Notes: generated by a model not told the origin, from the letters alone. A stretch of DNA of 64,000 nt from Mesocentrotus franciscanus (GCA_037976565.1 CP137667.1:620001-684000); one strand, 5' to 3'; counted from the first letter of the stretch, positions 45,561-57,775 are shown. Translations and numbers: made by a program.

Positions 45561-47053
45561 CAAATCTCACGCACAAATTATGCAAAAGCGGTGAGAAATT
45601 GCGTCCCGCAGGACACAACAAAAATTCCTAGGTTTGTATATCTGTAAAGCACTTGGAGACATCGTAGAAGACGTAGATGTATTAAGCGTCATACAAAAGC
45701 GGAATATTATCATTATTTCCGGAAGCTGGAGATGAATCATTTTCGCATCGTACACTGATTATAATTTTAATGATTTACACATCTATCCAATCTGTCCATA
45801 TAGTGTAACAGGAACGACTCATCTGTGATACTAAAACGATGTGCATGAGACTGATTTTGTTCGGTATAATTTGCAAATAATTATGCGCAGATTCAAAAAG
45901 AAAATTTTTGACCGACAGTTCGTCCTTGATGCACCTGCACTGAATGAAGTGTTTTTACCCAGATTCTGACGATAAAAGTGTGTAATTTTCTGAACGAATT
46001 AGGCTTTTAAGGACTGATTTTATGAATCCGCAAACTGCCGAACTCGGAAGCTTTGCCAACATGCTCGACGATGCCTCAGTGTTTTTACTTCTCGCATTTG
46101 CTTTTTTTTTGCGCTTTAATGTGGTGTCGCATTTTGCAGGAAAGTTTTTGCCGGGCCTTGCCCTTGGTTGGTTTCTTTCAATTTTTCTTTAACATACTTT
46201 TTCAAAAAGAGGGGGCTCCCGAGCCCCGCCATAGCACGGGCCCTGTACATTGTGTAACGGCATGATGATTTGACAGATGGACCTGAAGCTAACTGAGTCC
46301 TGACATACTTTTCAACGTTGTAACTTGTACGCCCTAGTGTAGAGCGATCATCGGCATTTTGTTTTAATCTTATAGGCCTAAAACACGAATTAGGGCTAGT
46401 TCTGACCTGAAAACGACCCAAATCTCGGAGCATGGCTAGCTGAACCGCAGGGCCTTGGCCTATATACGGATAAGTGAGTGCCCTGGGTCCACTTCTAACT
46501 TGTGTTTTTAGCCCTTCTTTCTTCCCTTTTCTCTTTTCCTTTCCTTTTTTTTGCTTGCTTGTCACTCGTCAGGGGGGCAGACTGCCCCCCGTAGGTACGC
46601 TACTGGTAAGTTAGGATGGCCAAGTCTTTCGTAATGGATAATGTTGTAGAGTGAAGATATCTTTTTTGCTAGTTTATATCCTCAAAGAGTTCTACAGGTA
46701 TAAAGTAATTATAGACTACTTTCTTTAAGACAGAATATTATGTAGTGAGTGAGACAGGAATTTGTTCTGATGTACATTTTGTGATGCAAATGAGGTGCAC
46801 ACATACATTTGGATATTCATTTTCAACTTTGTGAAAATATAGAGAATGGAGAAATGTTGGAATGAAAACGTTGACTAAGTTATATGATGTCATGTGAAAA
46901 TCATTATATACAACGTATTCATGATGCTTTTTGTTTCTTCTTGCAGGGGTTTTGTTCCCTTGTTTCAGATAGCCAATAAACGTTGACTCACTCTACTACT
47001 TGGTGTTTGCTGCCTGTTTGTATGCTCCTCCCCAAAAGAGAGACTACGACAAA

Positions 47054-47070
47054 TGGTGTCAGAAGTGGGA
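47054..47070 (+). other. Primer binding site of the LTR element
   Basis: tggtgtcagaagtggga begins with TGG, complementary to a tRNA CCA end, two bases after the 5' LTR. The tRNA species was not assigned. Confidence 0.7.
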
Positions 47071-47264
47071 TACAAGGCTTCGAGATGACAAGTATAGGAG
47101 AGATGAACCCTCTACTGGTCACAAGGCTTCACGATGATATGGCTACGAGATAGATGGTCTTCGACTGGTAACTAAGGACAATGTAAAAGTGGTAGTTTTG
47201 AAAATTGTTGATTATTTTGAAAATTGTCATAGTTCTCTTTCCCTTCCAACTGTAAACCAACAGG

Positions 47265-48752
47265 ATGCCGGGTGATGATAATAGAGGGCAGGGGCAGGAT
47301 GGTGCGAGAGGTAGCAGCAGCCTGGAAGATATGATAGCCTCGATGACAGGTGCAGTTAGAAGAATGTCCATGGCAAGATCGATGCCATCAATGAAGTTGC
47401 CCAAGTTTAGTGGTACACCACAGAAGCCAGGTGATTTGACTGTTCGTGAGTGGCTTGAAGAATTTGATGACTACTGTCAATATTATACGTTACAGGACAG
47501 AGAAAAAGCACACGTTATTGTAACTCATTTAACTGGTCCTGCTAAGGATGAAGTCATGTGTCGAGAGACGAGTCTGAGGGATGATCCGGCTGAACTGAGG
47601 AAGGTTTTGATGATGCGGTTTGGACTACGCGAGTCTGTCCAAAGCCTTAGTAGTGAACTACATAGTCGAGTTCAAATGGATGGTGAATCCTTAGCTGACT
47701 TTAGTAGCGTCCTTATAAGATTGTACGATAGAATGGAGACTGCTGCATCTGCTGATGAGAAAGATGCTTTGTGGAAGCTTAGAGACAGTACACTGAAGGA
47801 GAAGTTTGTGAGAGGAGTACGAGATAAACAGATACAGCGAGATCTAAGGAGGATTACCATCACAAGTGGGACTGGGACATTTCTTGACATGCGTGTAGAA
47901 GTTCTGAATTTGTTCCAGGATGGAGATATGACCCCAAGGCCTAAGGTCAGAGAATGTGAGGTAGATACAGCCTTGGCAGTTGCTTCCTCTGGCGAGATGA
48001 CAGAAATGAAGATGATGAGAGAAGACATCATGCATCTAAAGGAGGCCCTCAGCGAGGTTGTATCAGTGTTACAGGGGATGAAGCAGGGGTCGAGAAAACG
48101 CACACTTGGGGACTTATATTGCTACAACTGCAATAAGAAGGGTCACCTAAAGAAGGACTGTACTTTCCCTACTAAATGTTATGGATGCGGCAAGACTGGC
48201 CACATGAAGAGATCTTGTCCAGGAGAAGAAGTTGCTCAAGACAGGTCAGAACACCCATCAGAGAACTCGGCTGACATTCTCTCAGTATCCAATTCTTCTG
48301 CAGGCCTATCATCACTCGTTGCAAAGAGCCCTACATCGATGATCAAGATAGCTGGGGTGGAGACGGGATGTATTCTTGATACTGGTGCAGAAGCAAGTCT
48401 GATTCCCTTGAGTTATTACGAGAAGTATCTGGGAAAGACAGTTGGAGCCCTTGAGGGTACAGAGAGTGATATCAAGGTGACTGGTATTGCAGGTGCTGCA
48501 CCTGTTGTTGGATACTTTCGAGCATCAGTAACAGCTAATGGGAAGACAAAGGAGGTAGGTTTCTTGGTAGTTCAAGATGACATCCCTAGCAAGAGACAAG
48601 ACAAGTACCCGGTCATACTTGGCTGCAATGCTCTTTATACTTTGATGAACAAAGAGGAAACTCCAGATGAGAAAGAAGAATGGAGGTTAGTTTCGAAAGT
48701 ACTGCGATCATTCCCTGACCTGTGGTGGAACCAGAAGCCCACACTGTTCTAA
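47265..48752 (+). CDS. LTR element gag-protease ORF (495 aa)
   Basis: The longest open frame in the window. Residues ~45-220 form a gag capsid-like region (FDDYCQYYTLQDREKAHVIV; SLADFSSVLIRLYDRM). Two zinc knuckles follow at about 285-318 (CYNCNKKGHLKKDC and CYGCGKTGHMKRSC), then an aspartic protease active site at about 371 (ILDTGAEASLIP). Gag packages the RNA and the protease matures the polyprotein. The start ATG lies ~210 bp after the primer site. The frame ends TLF-stop, overlapping the next open frame (48722 on) by 31 bases, so pol is either reached by a frameshift or separated by mutation. The frame is intact even though pol is broken. Confidence 0.9.
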   Translation: MPGDDNRGQGQDGARGSSSLEDMIASMTGAVRRMSMARSMPSMKLPKFSGTPQKPGDLTVREWLEEFDDYCQYYTLQDREKAHVIVTHLTGPAKDEVMCRETSLRDDPAELRKVLMMRFGLRESVQSLSSELHSRVQMDGESLADFSSVLIRLYDRMETAASADEKDALWKLRDSTLKEKFVRGVRDKQIQRDLRRITITSGTGTFLDMRVEVLNLFQDGDMTPRPKVRECEVDTALAVASSGEMTEMKMMREDIMHLKEALSEVVSVLQGMKQGSRKRTLGDLYCYNCNKKGHLKKDCTFPTKCYGCGKTGHMKRSCPGEEVAQDRSEHPSENSADILSVSNSSAGLSSLVAKSPTSMIKIAGVETGCILDTGAEASLIPLSYYEKYLGKTVGALEGTESDIKVTGIAGAAPVVGYFRASVTANGKTKEVGFLVVQDDIPSKRQDKYPVILGCNALYTLMNKEETPDEKEEWRLVSKVLRSFPDLWWNQKPTLF

Positions 48753-48753
48753 A

Positions 48754-51315
48754 GACCAGGGCTGACCGTGAGATAATACCGCCTTTTACAGTGCGAAGGC
48801 TAGAGTGCCGAATAGAGAATGCACCTCAGTGGGAGGGAAGTGATATCCTTGTAGAGCCCATACATCTTCAACCAGCAGATGAAATGAAAATGACGATAGA
48901 CTGTTATGAAAGTTGCATGCAGGTGCAAGGTGAGAGACTTCACGTGGCAGTAGCCAATAGAAGTGAACAACAGGTCGTCATTGAACCTAACACAGTGTTG
49001 GCATCTGCTTCAAGGATTGAGAGGAAGAGTGAGGAGTGATACAGGAACAAGGTAATACAGTAGAAGTCATGATTACAGATATAGAAGTTGAACCTGGCGC
49101 AGTTGATGGAGAGACTCGGATAAGTGATATCATTTATGATAAGACGGAAACTGATGAACATTTCTACAATTGTCTGGATGGTCAGAAACTCAAGCTACCG
49201 GTAGGTGTAAGCCTGGATGGATGAGAAAGTAGCAAAGCCGATGTCATTGCTCAAGCTGCTGAAATAAAGAAGTTATTACAAGAGATGTTGGATAAAGGGA
49301 TAGTACAACGCTCCCGCTGTCCATATGCAATCCCTATAGTTCCGGTACAGAAAAAGGAAGGCTCCCTACGTCTATGCATTGATTATAGACAATTGAATAC
49401 CCAAACTATGAAGGATTCTTTTCCTTTACCGCGTATTGAGGAGACCCTTGAGGCATTAGGAGCTTCATACTTCTCATCGCTGGACTTGGCTAATGGATAT
49501 TTCCAAGTTACCATAGATAAGACTGCATTCCGTGTACCATGGGGTCTATTTGAATTCAAGAGGATGCCCTAAGGACCAGGGAATAGGCCCAGTACATTCC
49601 AGAGAGTAATTAATGGAAGTAGTTTTAGGAGACCTGAACATGACTCAAGTAATCATACAGACGATATACTTGTCTTCTCCTCCACAATTGAGGAACGCAT
49701 AGAGAGACTTCAAGCTGTTTTCACAAGATTGGGTGACTATGGCCTGAAGCTTAAGGGAGAGAAATGCAAGTTCCTACAGGAAAGAGTGAATCACCTGGGC
49801 CATGTTGTCACAGCAGAGGGCATATCGGTGGATCCAGGAAAGGTTGAACGAATCAAAAACTGGTCAACTCCTTCGTCACCAGAGGACCTTAGGTCATTCT
49901 TGGGGTTGGCATCATATTATTGCAGATTTATCACAGAAAGGAGATTCAGAGTTGGCTGAAAGAACGGTCCAAGTTGACAGAGAGAAAGGGAGTACTGTAC
50001 TGACAGGCTCAGGTGATGGGAGAGAGTTTCCTACAACTCTTGGTTCCTGAGAAGCTACGCAAGACCATTCTAGAAGCAATTCATGATCGATGGGGACATC
50101 AATGAGTGACACGGACGTTGAATCTATTGAGAGCGCAATGTTTTTGGCCTGGCTTACATGGGGATGTGAGACGTTATATAAGGAACTGCTTGAATTGCAA
50201 TGTGGCCAAAGCTCCTTCCCCAACGGTGAAGACACCTATGAGGCATCTTATGGCTTTCAGACCATTGGAAGTGTTGGCGATAGATTTCTTGAAGATGGAC
50301 AGAGGGAGAGGTGGATATGAAGATATTCTGGTCATGTCAGATGTCTATACCAAGTATGCACAAGCTGTTGCATGTAAAGGCCAGATGGCAGTGACAGTAG
50401 CGAGTGTTAAGAGATTCATGGTTCTCACACTGTGGTATCCCATTGAGGATACACTCCGATCAAGGCAGAGATTTTGAGGGGAAGTTGATAAAGGAACTAT
50501 GTAAGCTGTACCATATCAACAAGTCCAGGACTACTCCCTATCACCCGGAAGGGAATGGTCAGGTTGAACGATTTAACCGCACCATATGTACCATGATCAG
50601 ATCAATGGATCCTCACGAACGGAAATGATGGCCAGAGATGTTATTTTATCTGGTGTACATATACAATAGTACTCCTCATAGAGTCACAGGTTATACACCT
50701 TATCGATTGATGTATGGGAGAGACCCAGCAATCCCTCTTGACCAACTTTTATCTGGACGACAGGAAGACTGGGATCAAGATTATGTTCTAGCTCAAGCAG
50801 ATGCTCTGACTAGAATGAATGCCACAGTGGAAATCAATATGAAGAAAGCTGCAGAGTACAACAAGAGTAGACATGACCAAGGGCTAAAAGAGAGAATGAT
50901 GAAGATTGGTCAGCAGGTGCTACTTAGACGTACAGCATTCAAAGGGAGGCACAAGCTTGTTGACCCTTACTACAGGGACAGATATGTAGTTGTCTGGATT
51001 AATCCAGAAGGGGATGTTTGTAGTATTCGACCCATACATGGTGGAAAGGTTCGGACGGTGAATAAGAAATACCTATTGGATGATCCGAGGGAGCCAGAAG
51101 TAGAAGGGGATCCAGCAGACTTTTGGCCTTCAATAGATGATGAGCATAGATCCTTAGACTCAAGTAGTGATGAGAGCGAAGAGGATTTCATTAGGTTTGA
51201 TGTAGAAGTTCCAGATCGCGGGGTTGTGGGCCAGACACAATTAAGACGATCAACGAGAGTCAATAAGGGACAAAATAGTAATCCCTATAATCTGCCGAGA
51301 TCAGCAGTGAGATAA
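48754..51315 (+). pseudogene. LTR element pol: RT and integrase, RNase H largely deleted
   Basis: RT is at 49285-49960, with PYAIPIVPVQKKEGSLRLCI and FSSLDLANGYFQV. A TAA follows FKRMP (49570-49572), and the catalytic box reads HTDDILVFS rather than YxDD. After FLGLASYYCRFI (about 49935) the sequence jumps to the integrase N-terminus within ~120 bp, so RNase H is missing. Integrase has a WGH...CLNC zinc finger (a stop lies inside), VLAIDFLKMD, HSDQGRDFEG and NGQVERFNR, retaining the D, D and E positions across frames. The last frame (50638-51315) covers PHRVTGYTPYRLMYGRDP and a C-terminal tail. At least four breaks make it inactive. Confidence 0.85.
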
Positions 51316-51603
51316 TTTTCTTTGATAGTGGAGGATTCTTACTTGGAAATATATATTGTGTACTCATTTACATACAGTGCTGGATTAAATAATTGTGTAT
51401 ATGCAGTAAAGTGTAGTATGATTACCTTCTTAGTAGGGGAGACACCCCTCTCTGGAGAGACTCAAGAGTCAAGACATTTTGTATTTTCGTAGTTAATAAA
51501 ACAAAACAAAAAAGAAGACTATCTTCAAATTTGAGGTCAAGTGTAAGCTTACCGGTATTGTTAGATAGCATTTGTGGTCAAAGGTCGTTTTGCCAGGATG
51601 GAT

Positions 51604-53659
51604 TGTGGGAAAGTGGATTTCTATTTATTTTTGTTTACGGACTACCTTACAACATTGTAGGCGTGGTTGGACAACATTCTATGCAAAGTATCAAATCACT
51701 GTATAATAGAAAAGAAACTTCTCGAGGACAAAATAGTCCCTCAATTACGTCTTTATTTGGTTCAGACAAATTACGTATTTTGTACAAAAACGCTTATTTT
51801 TGTATGTGTGAATTAAGATCAGGTGTACTATCGTGTATTGTACGCTTTTAAATCAATGAGTAATTTTACGGAAGGATACGAGAAAGTAGTTCTTGTTTTG
51901 GTCACGTCACTGCGTTGACATACATTCATGTACTGTAGAGACTAGGCAGACTGTAGGCACTGACGAGAACAGGGTGAACAAAGGAGGCTCTGTCTCGTGT
52001 GTGTCGGGAGTGATGTGAAATCTCTAGCTTCTGTCATTTACAGTCCTTAAGGTATGTAGTGGATAATTAAATACTGTAAATGATATTACGTTTAATAGTG
52101 AATTGATGAGGACAGTGTCGTTATTTTTATGGAAGTTTATCAAAGCTCAGAAATTCATTGTTTGGTTACAACACGAGTTTGACTCAAAATGTGGAATGTC
52201 TGTACATTATGCCCGAGGTTATTTCACTTTTATCAAGTAACAATTTCTCAATGAGATAGAGATATTGAAAATGTAATGATATGTCTAGTGAACCACTTAT
52301 TCAGAGTTAAAGTGAAACTCATACAATTGTTTGAATAAGATGTAATTTAATGTCAAAACTTACAAGAGTTCAGTAATGTTTTGACGTTTGATATCATTCA
52401 GTAAATGCGGCCATGTGTATGCCGTTACATTAGGGCATAGTAAAAATGCACGTGCAAGGTTTGTTTACATCTTAGTCTTGAAATTCAGACTCTTATTAGA
52501 TAATGGTGTTTTATCAAAGAAAAACCTAAATAGTAAACCCATACTACATGATATATATTGTATTGATTTTAGGTCTACAGTCAGGGACCTGAGTGAGGGA
52601 GTGACCGGTAGACAATGGTCACTGGTGAGGTAGTCTGCAGTGAGACTTGATGTGTTACTAGTAGCCACTGGTGAGGAGGTCTGCAGTAAGGGACCTGAGA
52701 TAGGTAGGCATTGATGTAGAATGTGTAGTGTACTGAACAGTAACTGAGACAAACAAATGTAATATATTCATGCATCTATCTCCTTATAATTCATTTGTTA
52801 TGTGAGAAGCAGAGGTATAATGCTTTTATGTATAGAGATGTGGCTTATTTTCTTTATCATATGCCAAGTTATGACCACAGAAATGGTTGTCAAATATATG
52901 GAGATAATATTTGAGTGACTATACATGTATATTGTTTAGTAGATCTAAAGGTTTATGGTGTGATCACTAATTACAGAGAGCTTCTGTTAGATTCAATTTG
53001 TAACTAGTTATTCTGGTTGAAATGATAATATGAGATGTAGATCTTACTATTATTGATCATGATTGTTAGAAATGTTGTTTACAGCACGAGGATAACTGTG
53101 ATTGGATTATAGGTGATGTCTGTTCCCAGAGAGACTTACCTGGAGAGAAAGTTGACGTAACCTGTGCGTATGTGTATGCTGTGTAATTTCTCGGCCAATT
53201 AACAGTAGGGTAAGTTAGGATGGCCAAGTCTTTCATAATGGATGTTGTAGAGTGAAGATATCTTTTTTGCTAGTTTATATCCTCAAAGAGGTCTACAGGT
53301 ATAAAGTACCGGTAATTATAAACTACTTTCTTTAAGACAGGATATTATGTAGTGAGTGAGACAGGAATTTGTTCTGATGTACATTTTGTGATGCAAATGA
53401 GGTGCACACATACATTTGGATATTCATTTTCAACTTTGTGAAAATATAGAGAATGGAGAAATGTTGGAATGAAAACGTTGACTAAGTTATATGATGTCAT
53501 ATGAAAATCATTATATACAACGTATTCATGATGCTTTTTGTTTCTTCTTGCAAGGGTTTTGTTCCCCTTGTTTCAGATAGCCAATAAGCGTTGACTCACC
53601 CTACTACTTGGTGTTTGCTGCCTGTTTGTATCGTTCCTCCCCAAAGAGAGACTACGACA
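51604..53659 (+). repeat. 3' LTR (~2.06 kb)
   Basis: Starts TGTGGGAAAG and ends GACTACGACA; uninterrupted partner of the split 5' LTR. Short frames shared by both LTRs (for example at 52388 and 40072) simply reflect the duplication. Confidence 0.9.
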
Positions 53660-53702
53660 CATGTATTTCATTCAATTTATTTTCATCTTCTTGGGTTCAT
53701 AA

Positions 53703-54300
53703 AGTTAACCCTATATAGCCCGGGCTATTATGAAACGGCATAGCCTGGGGGCCTTAAAAATCTCATGATCTCGACTGCTGCGAAAATTTGCATGCATGTC
53801 AAGTGAAGTGTATAGAATGCTATGGTAATTTCAATTTTCATTCATTTGTATATTTATGGTAATCTATACAATTAAGGTCATTAAATTCAAATGTTTACCG
53901 GTACCCATAAATCATATATTCTTCATATTTGAACATTCGTTTTCACTACATACATCCATTTGGAATAATAATATAACAAATTCTTTTTGAAGAGCCAGGT
54001 AATTCCTTATGTTATCTATTGTTTTGATAATTTCTTATATATCTGTATTTCCTTGTTTTTTTAAACTTATGTATTTTATTGTTTTTGTTTCTTTTACTTC
54101 ATTTCTAACTATAATTCAACTATTTTGACCCCCAAAACAAACACCTAAACTCTAAACAAGACCAAATAACCAATGTTTTATCTCTTTTTTGGGAAAAATT
54201 ATATTTCCATATGTTTTGTACACAAATCACGAAAATGAGTGATGTTCTGGCTGACATGCAAAAATTTGTTTCAAAAGATGCGCAAGACCCAAAAAGGGGG
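53703..54300. mobile_element. Second copy of the ccctatatag TTAA element, 3' truncated
   Basis: gttaaccctatatagcccgg at 53703 and gaaaatttgcatgcatgtca (about 53780) match 33414-33540. The right part (ttcaaaagatgcgcaagacc, about 54270) matches about 34640. The terminal ctatatagggttaa is missing; the copy dissolves into a G-run at about 54297. Confidence 0.7.
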
Positions 54301-54309
54301 GGGGGGTGA

Positions 54310-55012
54310 TGAGTAAAAAAAAATGTAGTGCTCATTCTATGATCTTGACATACTAGCCCCAAATTGTAATTGGATTTTCTTTCTATAGTAATACTGTCAC
54401 CATGTTTGAGGCTCATACATCAAGAACATATCGTGGTAAAAGGGCAATACCTCTAATCTATTTAAAAAATGAACTCTATAACCTTTGACCTCTGTTATAC
54501 TTACCCTAAAATCTAATCAGGTGGTCTTCCTATGGTGATACAAACTATCACACTGTTCGAAGCCCAAACCTCTAGTTGTTCTTTAAATATTGCAATATCA
54601 AAAAGCTGACACCTGTAATTTCAGCCATTGACATCTACATGTATGACCTTTGATCCACTTACTTCAAAATTTAATCAGATGGTCTTCCTAGGATGCGACA
54701 CACTGTCCCCAAGTTTGAAGTTCATATCTGAAGTGGTTCTTCAGATATTCCTGGGATATAGACCTTTAATTTTAGAAATTTGACCTCTATGACCTTTGAC
54801 CAACACACCCCACATGTAATGAGATTGTCTTCCTACGGTGATACACATTATCACCAATTTTAAGTTGATAGTTCAAGTGGTTTGTGAGATATCATGATAA
54901 GGCTAATATTTAGAATTTCAGAAATTGACCTCTTTGACCTTTGACCTATTAACCTAAAATGTTATCAGATCATCCACATATTGTAATACATATTATCACC
55001 AGGTTATGATAT
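54310..55012. repeat. ~150 bp minisatellite array, interrupted by a DIRS-type element
   Basis: Four diverged units are marked by gtcttcctatggtgatac-type sequence at about 54523, 54682, 54828 and 54973. Several contain tgacctttgacc or a one-base variant (54653, 54790, 54935). No terminal hairpin is visible because the second DIRS element begins at about 55015. It is probably another HINE-type array. Confidence 0.7.
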
Positions 55013-55107
55013 TAACTATTTAAATCAGAACTGATTTTATTATTTACTATATAAATCTATGTATCTACCTATTATTGCTTAGTCCTCCAGACAAGCAAGC
55101 CATCAAG

Positions 55108-57617
55108 TTAACGCATTCGTGACAATGGTTCTCAAATTATGATCGCGTACGACGCTCTTCAAAGAGGCAATCCAGCTGTTAGGGCCATGCGCGTACAGTT
55201 CTGTGCATGCGCGCGCCAGGAATAGACCAGGAATAGACCATTCACTGGCGGGGAAATGCATTTCATGAGGGACAATTGTTTTGCTGAATGTCTGTGATTT
55301 ACATCAAATAAATGAAAATTAAATCTTTATGAACCATTCTTTACTGTTCTTTGGCTGTCTCAAAGTGTTATAATGTGTATATTTATTCAGATATATCCTT
55401 TTTCATGCATTGATTGTAATATATGGATGGAAATGCCCTTCGTGGTAGTGGAATAGGCCACACCCCTAGATATTGGGTTTTGGGCTCGTCGATTAGGCAT
55501 AAGGGGTGTTCAGAAATTATACCCACAAAAAAAGGGATGGAGTCAGGCTAAGTCATGTATTGAAAAATGTGATATTTCCTTGTATTGATAAAATATTACA
55601 TTGCTTTTTTGACCTAAATTGCGGTACTCAAATTTTCTGCTAGTATTTTATCTATCTTCGAGTTCATAATTTCCCCTTGTCTCAAAATGGAATGTCTCAA
55701 AATGATAGATCCTATCGATAACGCTGGGCCAGCTGGGCTAGGCGCGGGAAGCGTGGGAACGTCTGAACAGGATGACTCATCGTTGATGAATGCTAAGCAT
55801 TAGGCTTGCCAACAAGGCATCGTTTGTAATTAGCTGAGAAAATGTTCTTTGATAATGAGATATAACGAGTTTTGGTAGGATTTCACAATATCATAATTAT
55901 TTCATAAATAATTGTTGAATATCTGAATCACGATGAGCCTTTATTTCAATATTTAAAAGCAGCCACAAATACATTGAACATCATAATGGGCTGGTTACTT
56001 AGACTAGTACAGTCCGTATGGAATGTAGATGGAAATGTAGGTCAGTTCATTGACAGACACGCGAGGCCCCTTCCCAGAGTTTACGTAAACAAATAATGTG
56101 GAGTGGAGTTTTCCTTTATATATTGTTGAATATAAATACATAAAACAAATCTAATCTTCTTCTGAAGAATGTCTTTCTTTGGCTCGATTACTGGATTTAA
56201 CTTTCTCCCTTATTTCCATTGTATTTTTTTTTACTTTAGTCAATGTATAAATAAATGATATGAATGTGATATTTGTTTTTTGATGAAATTTTTGCTAAAT
56301 TATTTCATAGGTCAAGAACAATTTTTTATTATTTTTTTTTTTTTTGGGGGGGGTGGAGGAAGCATTTCCATTTCTGACTAATGATGTAAAAATAAATAAA
56401 TTAGCTTAGTAGATTCTACTTCCGTAGTAGACTAGATAAAAAAAAAAACTCGGACGAGTATTTTGGAGGACCAACCAAGAACCCAGATCTAGATTCTTCT
56501 AGATCTAGGTCTAGTTTTTACGGTTAGAAGATGTATTTATGTTCTTTCTTTTGCATAGGCATAGCAATTAGTTTGTTGTTGTTATTTTTTCACCATCGGG
56601 CCAAAAAGGCAGATATTATGAAAGAAAGAAAGAGAAGGAAAGAAGGAAAATGAAAACACCCACGAAGTCTCAGACACGAAGTTTGTATATTTATGAATGA
56701 CATGAACACATCAGCGACGTACACAGACTCACACGGCTGACACAGCTCACTCACACAGCACATTCACATTGTACACACAAGTCAATAGCCGTTTGCAACA
56801 AACCGGCTCACGTCGAACAAAACTTACCATAATTTAGCAGAAACAAATATTACAGGCAATATATGTCCACCAAGATGAAAAAAAATCACAAAGTTTTCGA
56901 AATAAAGTTAAACAAAATAGAGACAGCGAAGAGAAATACAAAAAAAAAGAAGAAATAAAAGATAAAAATAGACGGTTCGTTGTCCCACAAACAAGTGTGT
57001 ATCGAATGAAGGGTAAGGTATCGCGATAGCTGTAATCTGTTTCTGACGCGAACACGCACTTGTTGCTGGGCAGAATACACCTTTTCACGGTTACAAAAGT
57101 GCGCATGCGCAGACATGGGCGCCATCTTAATTTAAGAATAAATTTAAGAATAAACAAAGATGTTAACCCCACTGACCTCTAGAGGTCAGTGGTTTAAGCG
57201 TAATTAAGATAGCGCCCATGCAAATATGATGTGGCGCACAGCGCAGGCATCTAAAAACATTGAAGACATCACTGCCTGCGCTGTGCGCGCTCACATCATA
57301 TTTGCATGGGCGCTATATACACGTAAACCCCTGACCTCTAAAATGGCGCCCTTAACCGTGAAAAGGTGTATTGGCGGGTAACAATAGCACTATGAATATT
57401 CATGTAGGCTCGTGCGGTTTTTGACTGAAACAACCAATAATGGGTCTTCTAAAATTCATAACTTTGGCTGCGATTTTTTCTAAGACGAAGTAAAGAGTGC
57501 TCTGATTGGCTAATATTTTTCTGCAGAGTCTGACGAACTCTGAGGTCACCAGCTGTTCTAGTTTTTTGGTTATCACGGCAAACCACACAATGTGGTCAAT
57601 TGTCGCGAATGAGTTAA
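55108..57617. mobile_element. 2.5 kb TTAA element nested in the DIRS inverted repeat
   Basis: TTAA at 55108-55111 and 57614-57617 is followed or preceded by imperfect inverted ends (cgcattcgtgacaat; attgtcgcgaatgag). It splits the DIRS repeat core, whose other copy (61980-62010) reads through. No transposase was recognised. The inner 57077-57372 region contains nested palindromes. TTAA specificity suggests piggyBac or Kolobok mobilisation. Confidence 0.7.
57169..57315. repeat. Nested palindromes (possible MITE)
   Basis: A perfect 24 bp palindrome (57169-57192, ccactgacctctagaggtca and onward) precedes a long hairpin whose arms are 57209-57249 and 57272-57315 (gcgcccatgcaaatatgatg against its complement). 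The whole is flanked by another inverted pair (caccttttcacggtta, about 57079; taaccgtgaaaaggtg, about 57354). Confidence 0.8.
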
Positions 57618-57775
57618 GAAAGTCACAATTGTGCACACCCCACCCCCAAGACATGGCTACACCCTTAGACACGTACGCACTAAGCACGCATGTAAACTTC
57701 CTCTCTTACGAGCAATCCAAGACACAAACTTGGGACATGTTGCTAACAAGGAGAGGGGACGGAGGGAGGGACATA

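Larger units (their letters stand above)
40880..46604. mobile_element. Insertion in the 5' LTR, possibly hAT-like
   Basis: Absent from the 3' LTR, which reads through at 53190-53210. The right end reads (minus strand) cagtagcgtacctacggggg, typical of hAT-related termini. The left end cctggcatacctcgtcaggg has a similar TACCT...GGGGGCA pattern. The interior is repetitive: a GC-rich block (41520-41990), a two-copy duplication (41048-41337) and a run of aaaaggggcac-type short repeats (45170-45560). A separate long-TIR element sits at 42098-44872. No hAT transposase was recognised, and a clean target duplication is not visible. Confidence 0.55.
39288..47051 (+). repeat. 5' LTR, split by a ~5.7 kb insertion
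   Basis: 39288-40879 and 46605-47051 together match the whole 3' LTR. By eye there are 13 substitutions in the first ~515 bp, so the copies have diverged modestly since insertion. The LTR is ~2.05 kb without the insertion, long for this class. Confidence 0.9.
39288..53659 (+). mobile_element. Ty3/gypsy-type LTR retrotransposon, internally deleted, with nested insertions
   Basis: The element runs TG...CA with CATG target duplications at 39284-39287 and 53660-53663. LTRs occupy 39288-47051 (including a ~5.7 kb insertion) and 51604-53659. A primer-binding-like tggtgtcagaagtggga begins at 47054, two bases after the 5' LTR. Internal ORFs run gag-protease, RT, integrase in the Ty3/gypsy order. It is inserted antisense in the ROCO gene, just upstream of exon A. 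Stops, frame changes and loss of most of RNase H make it non-autonomous. Confidence 0.9.
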
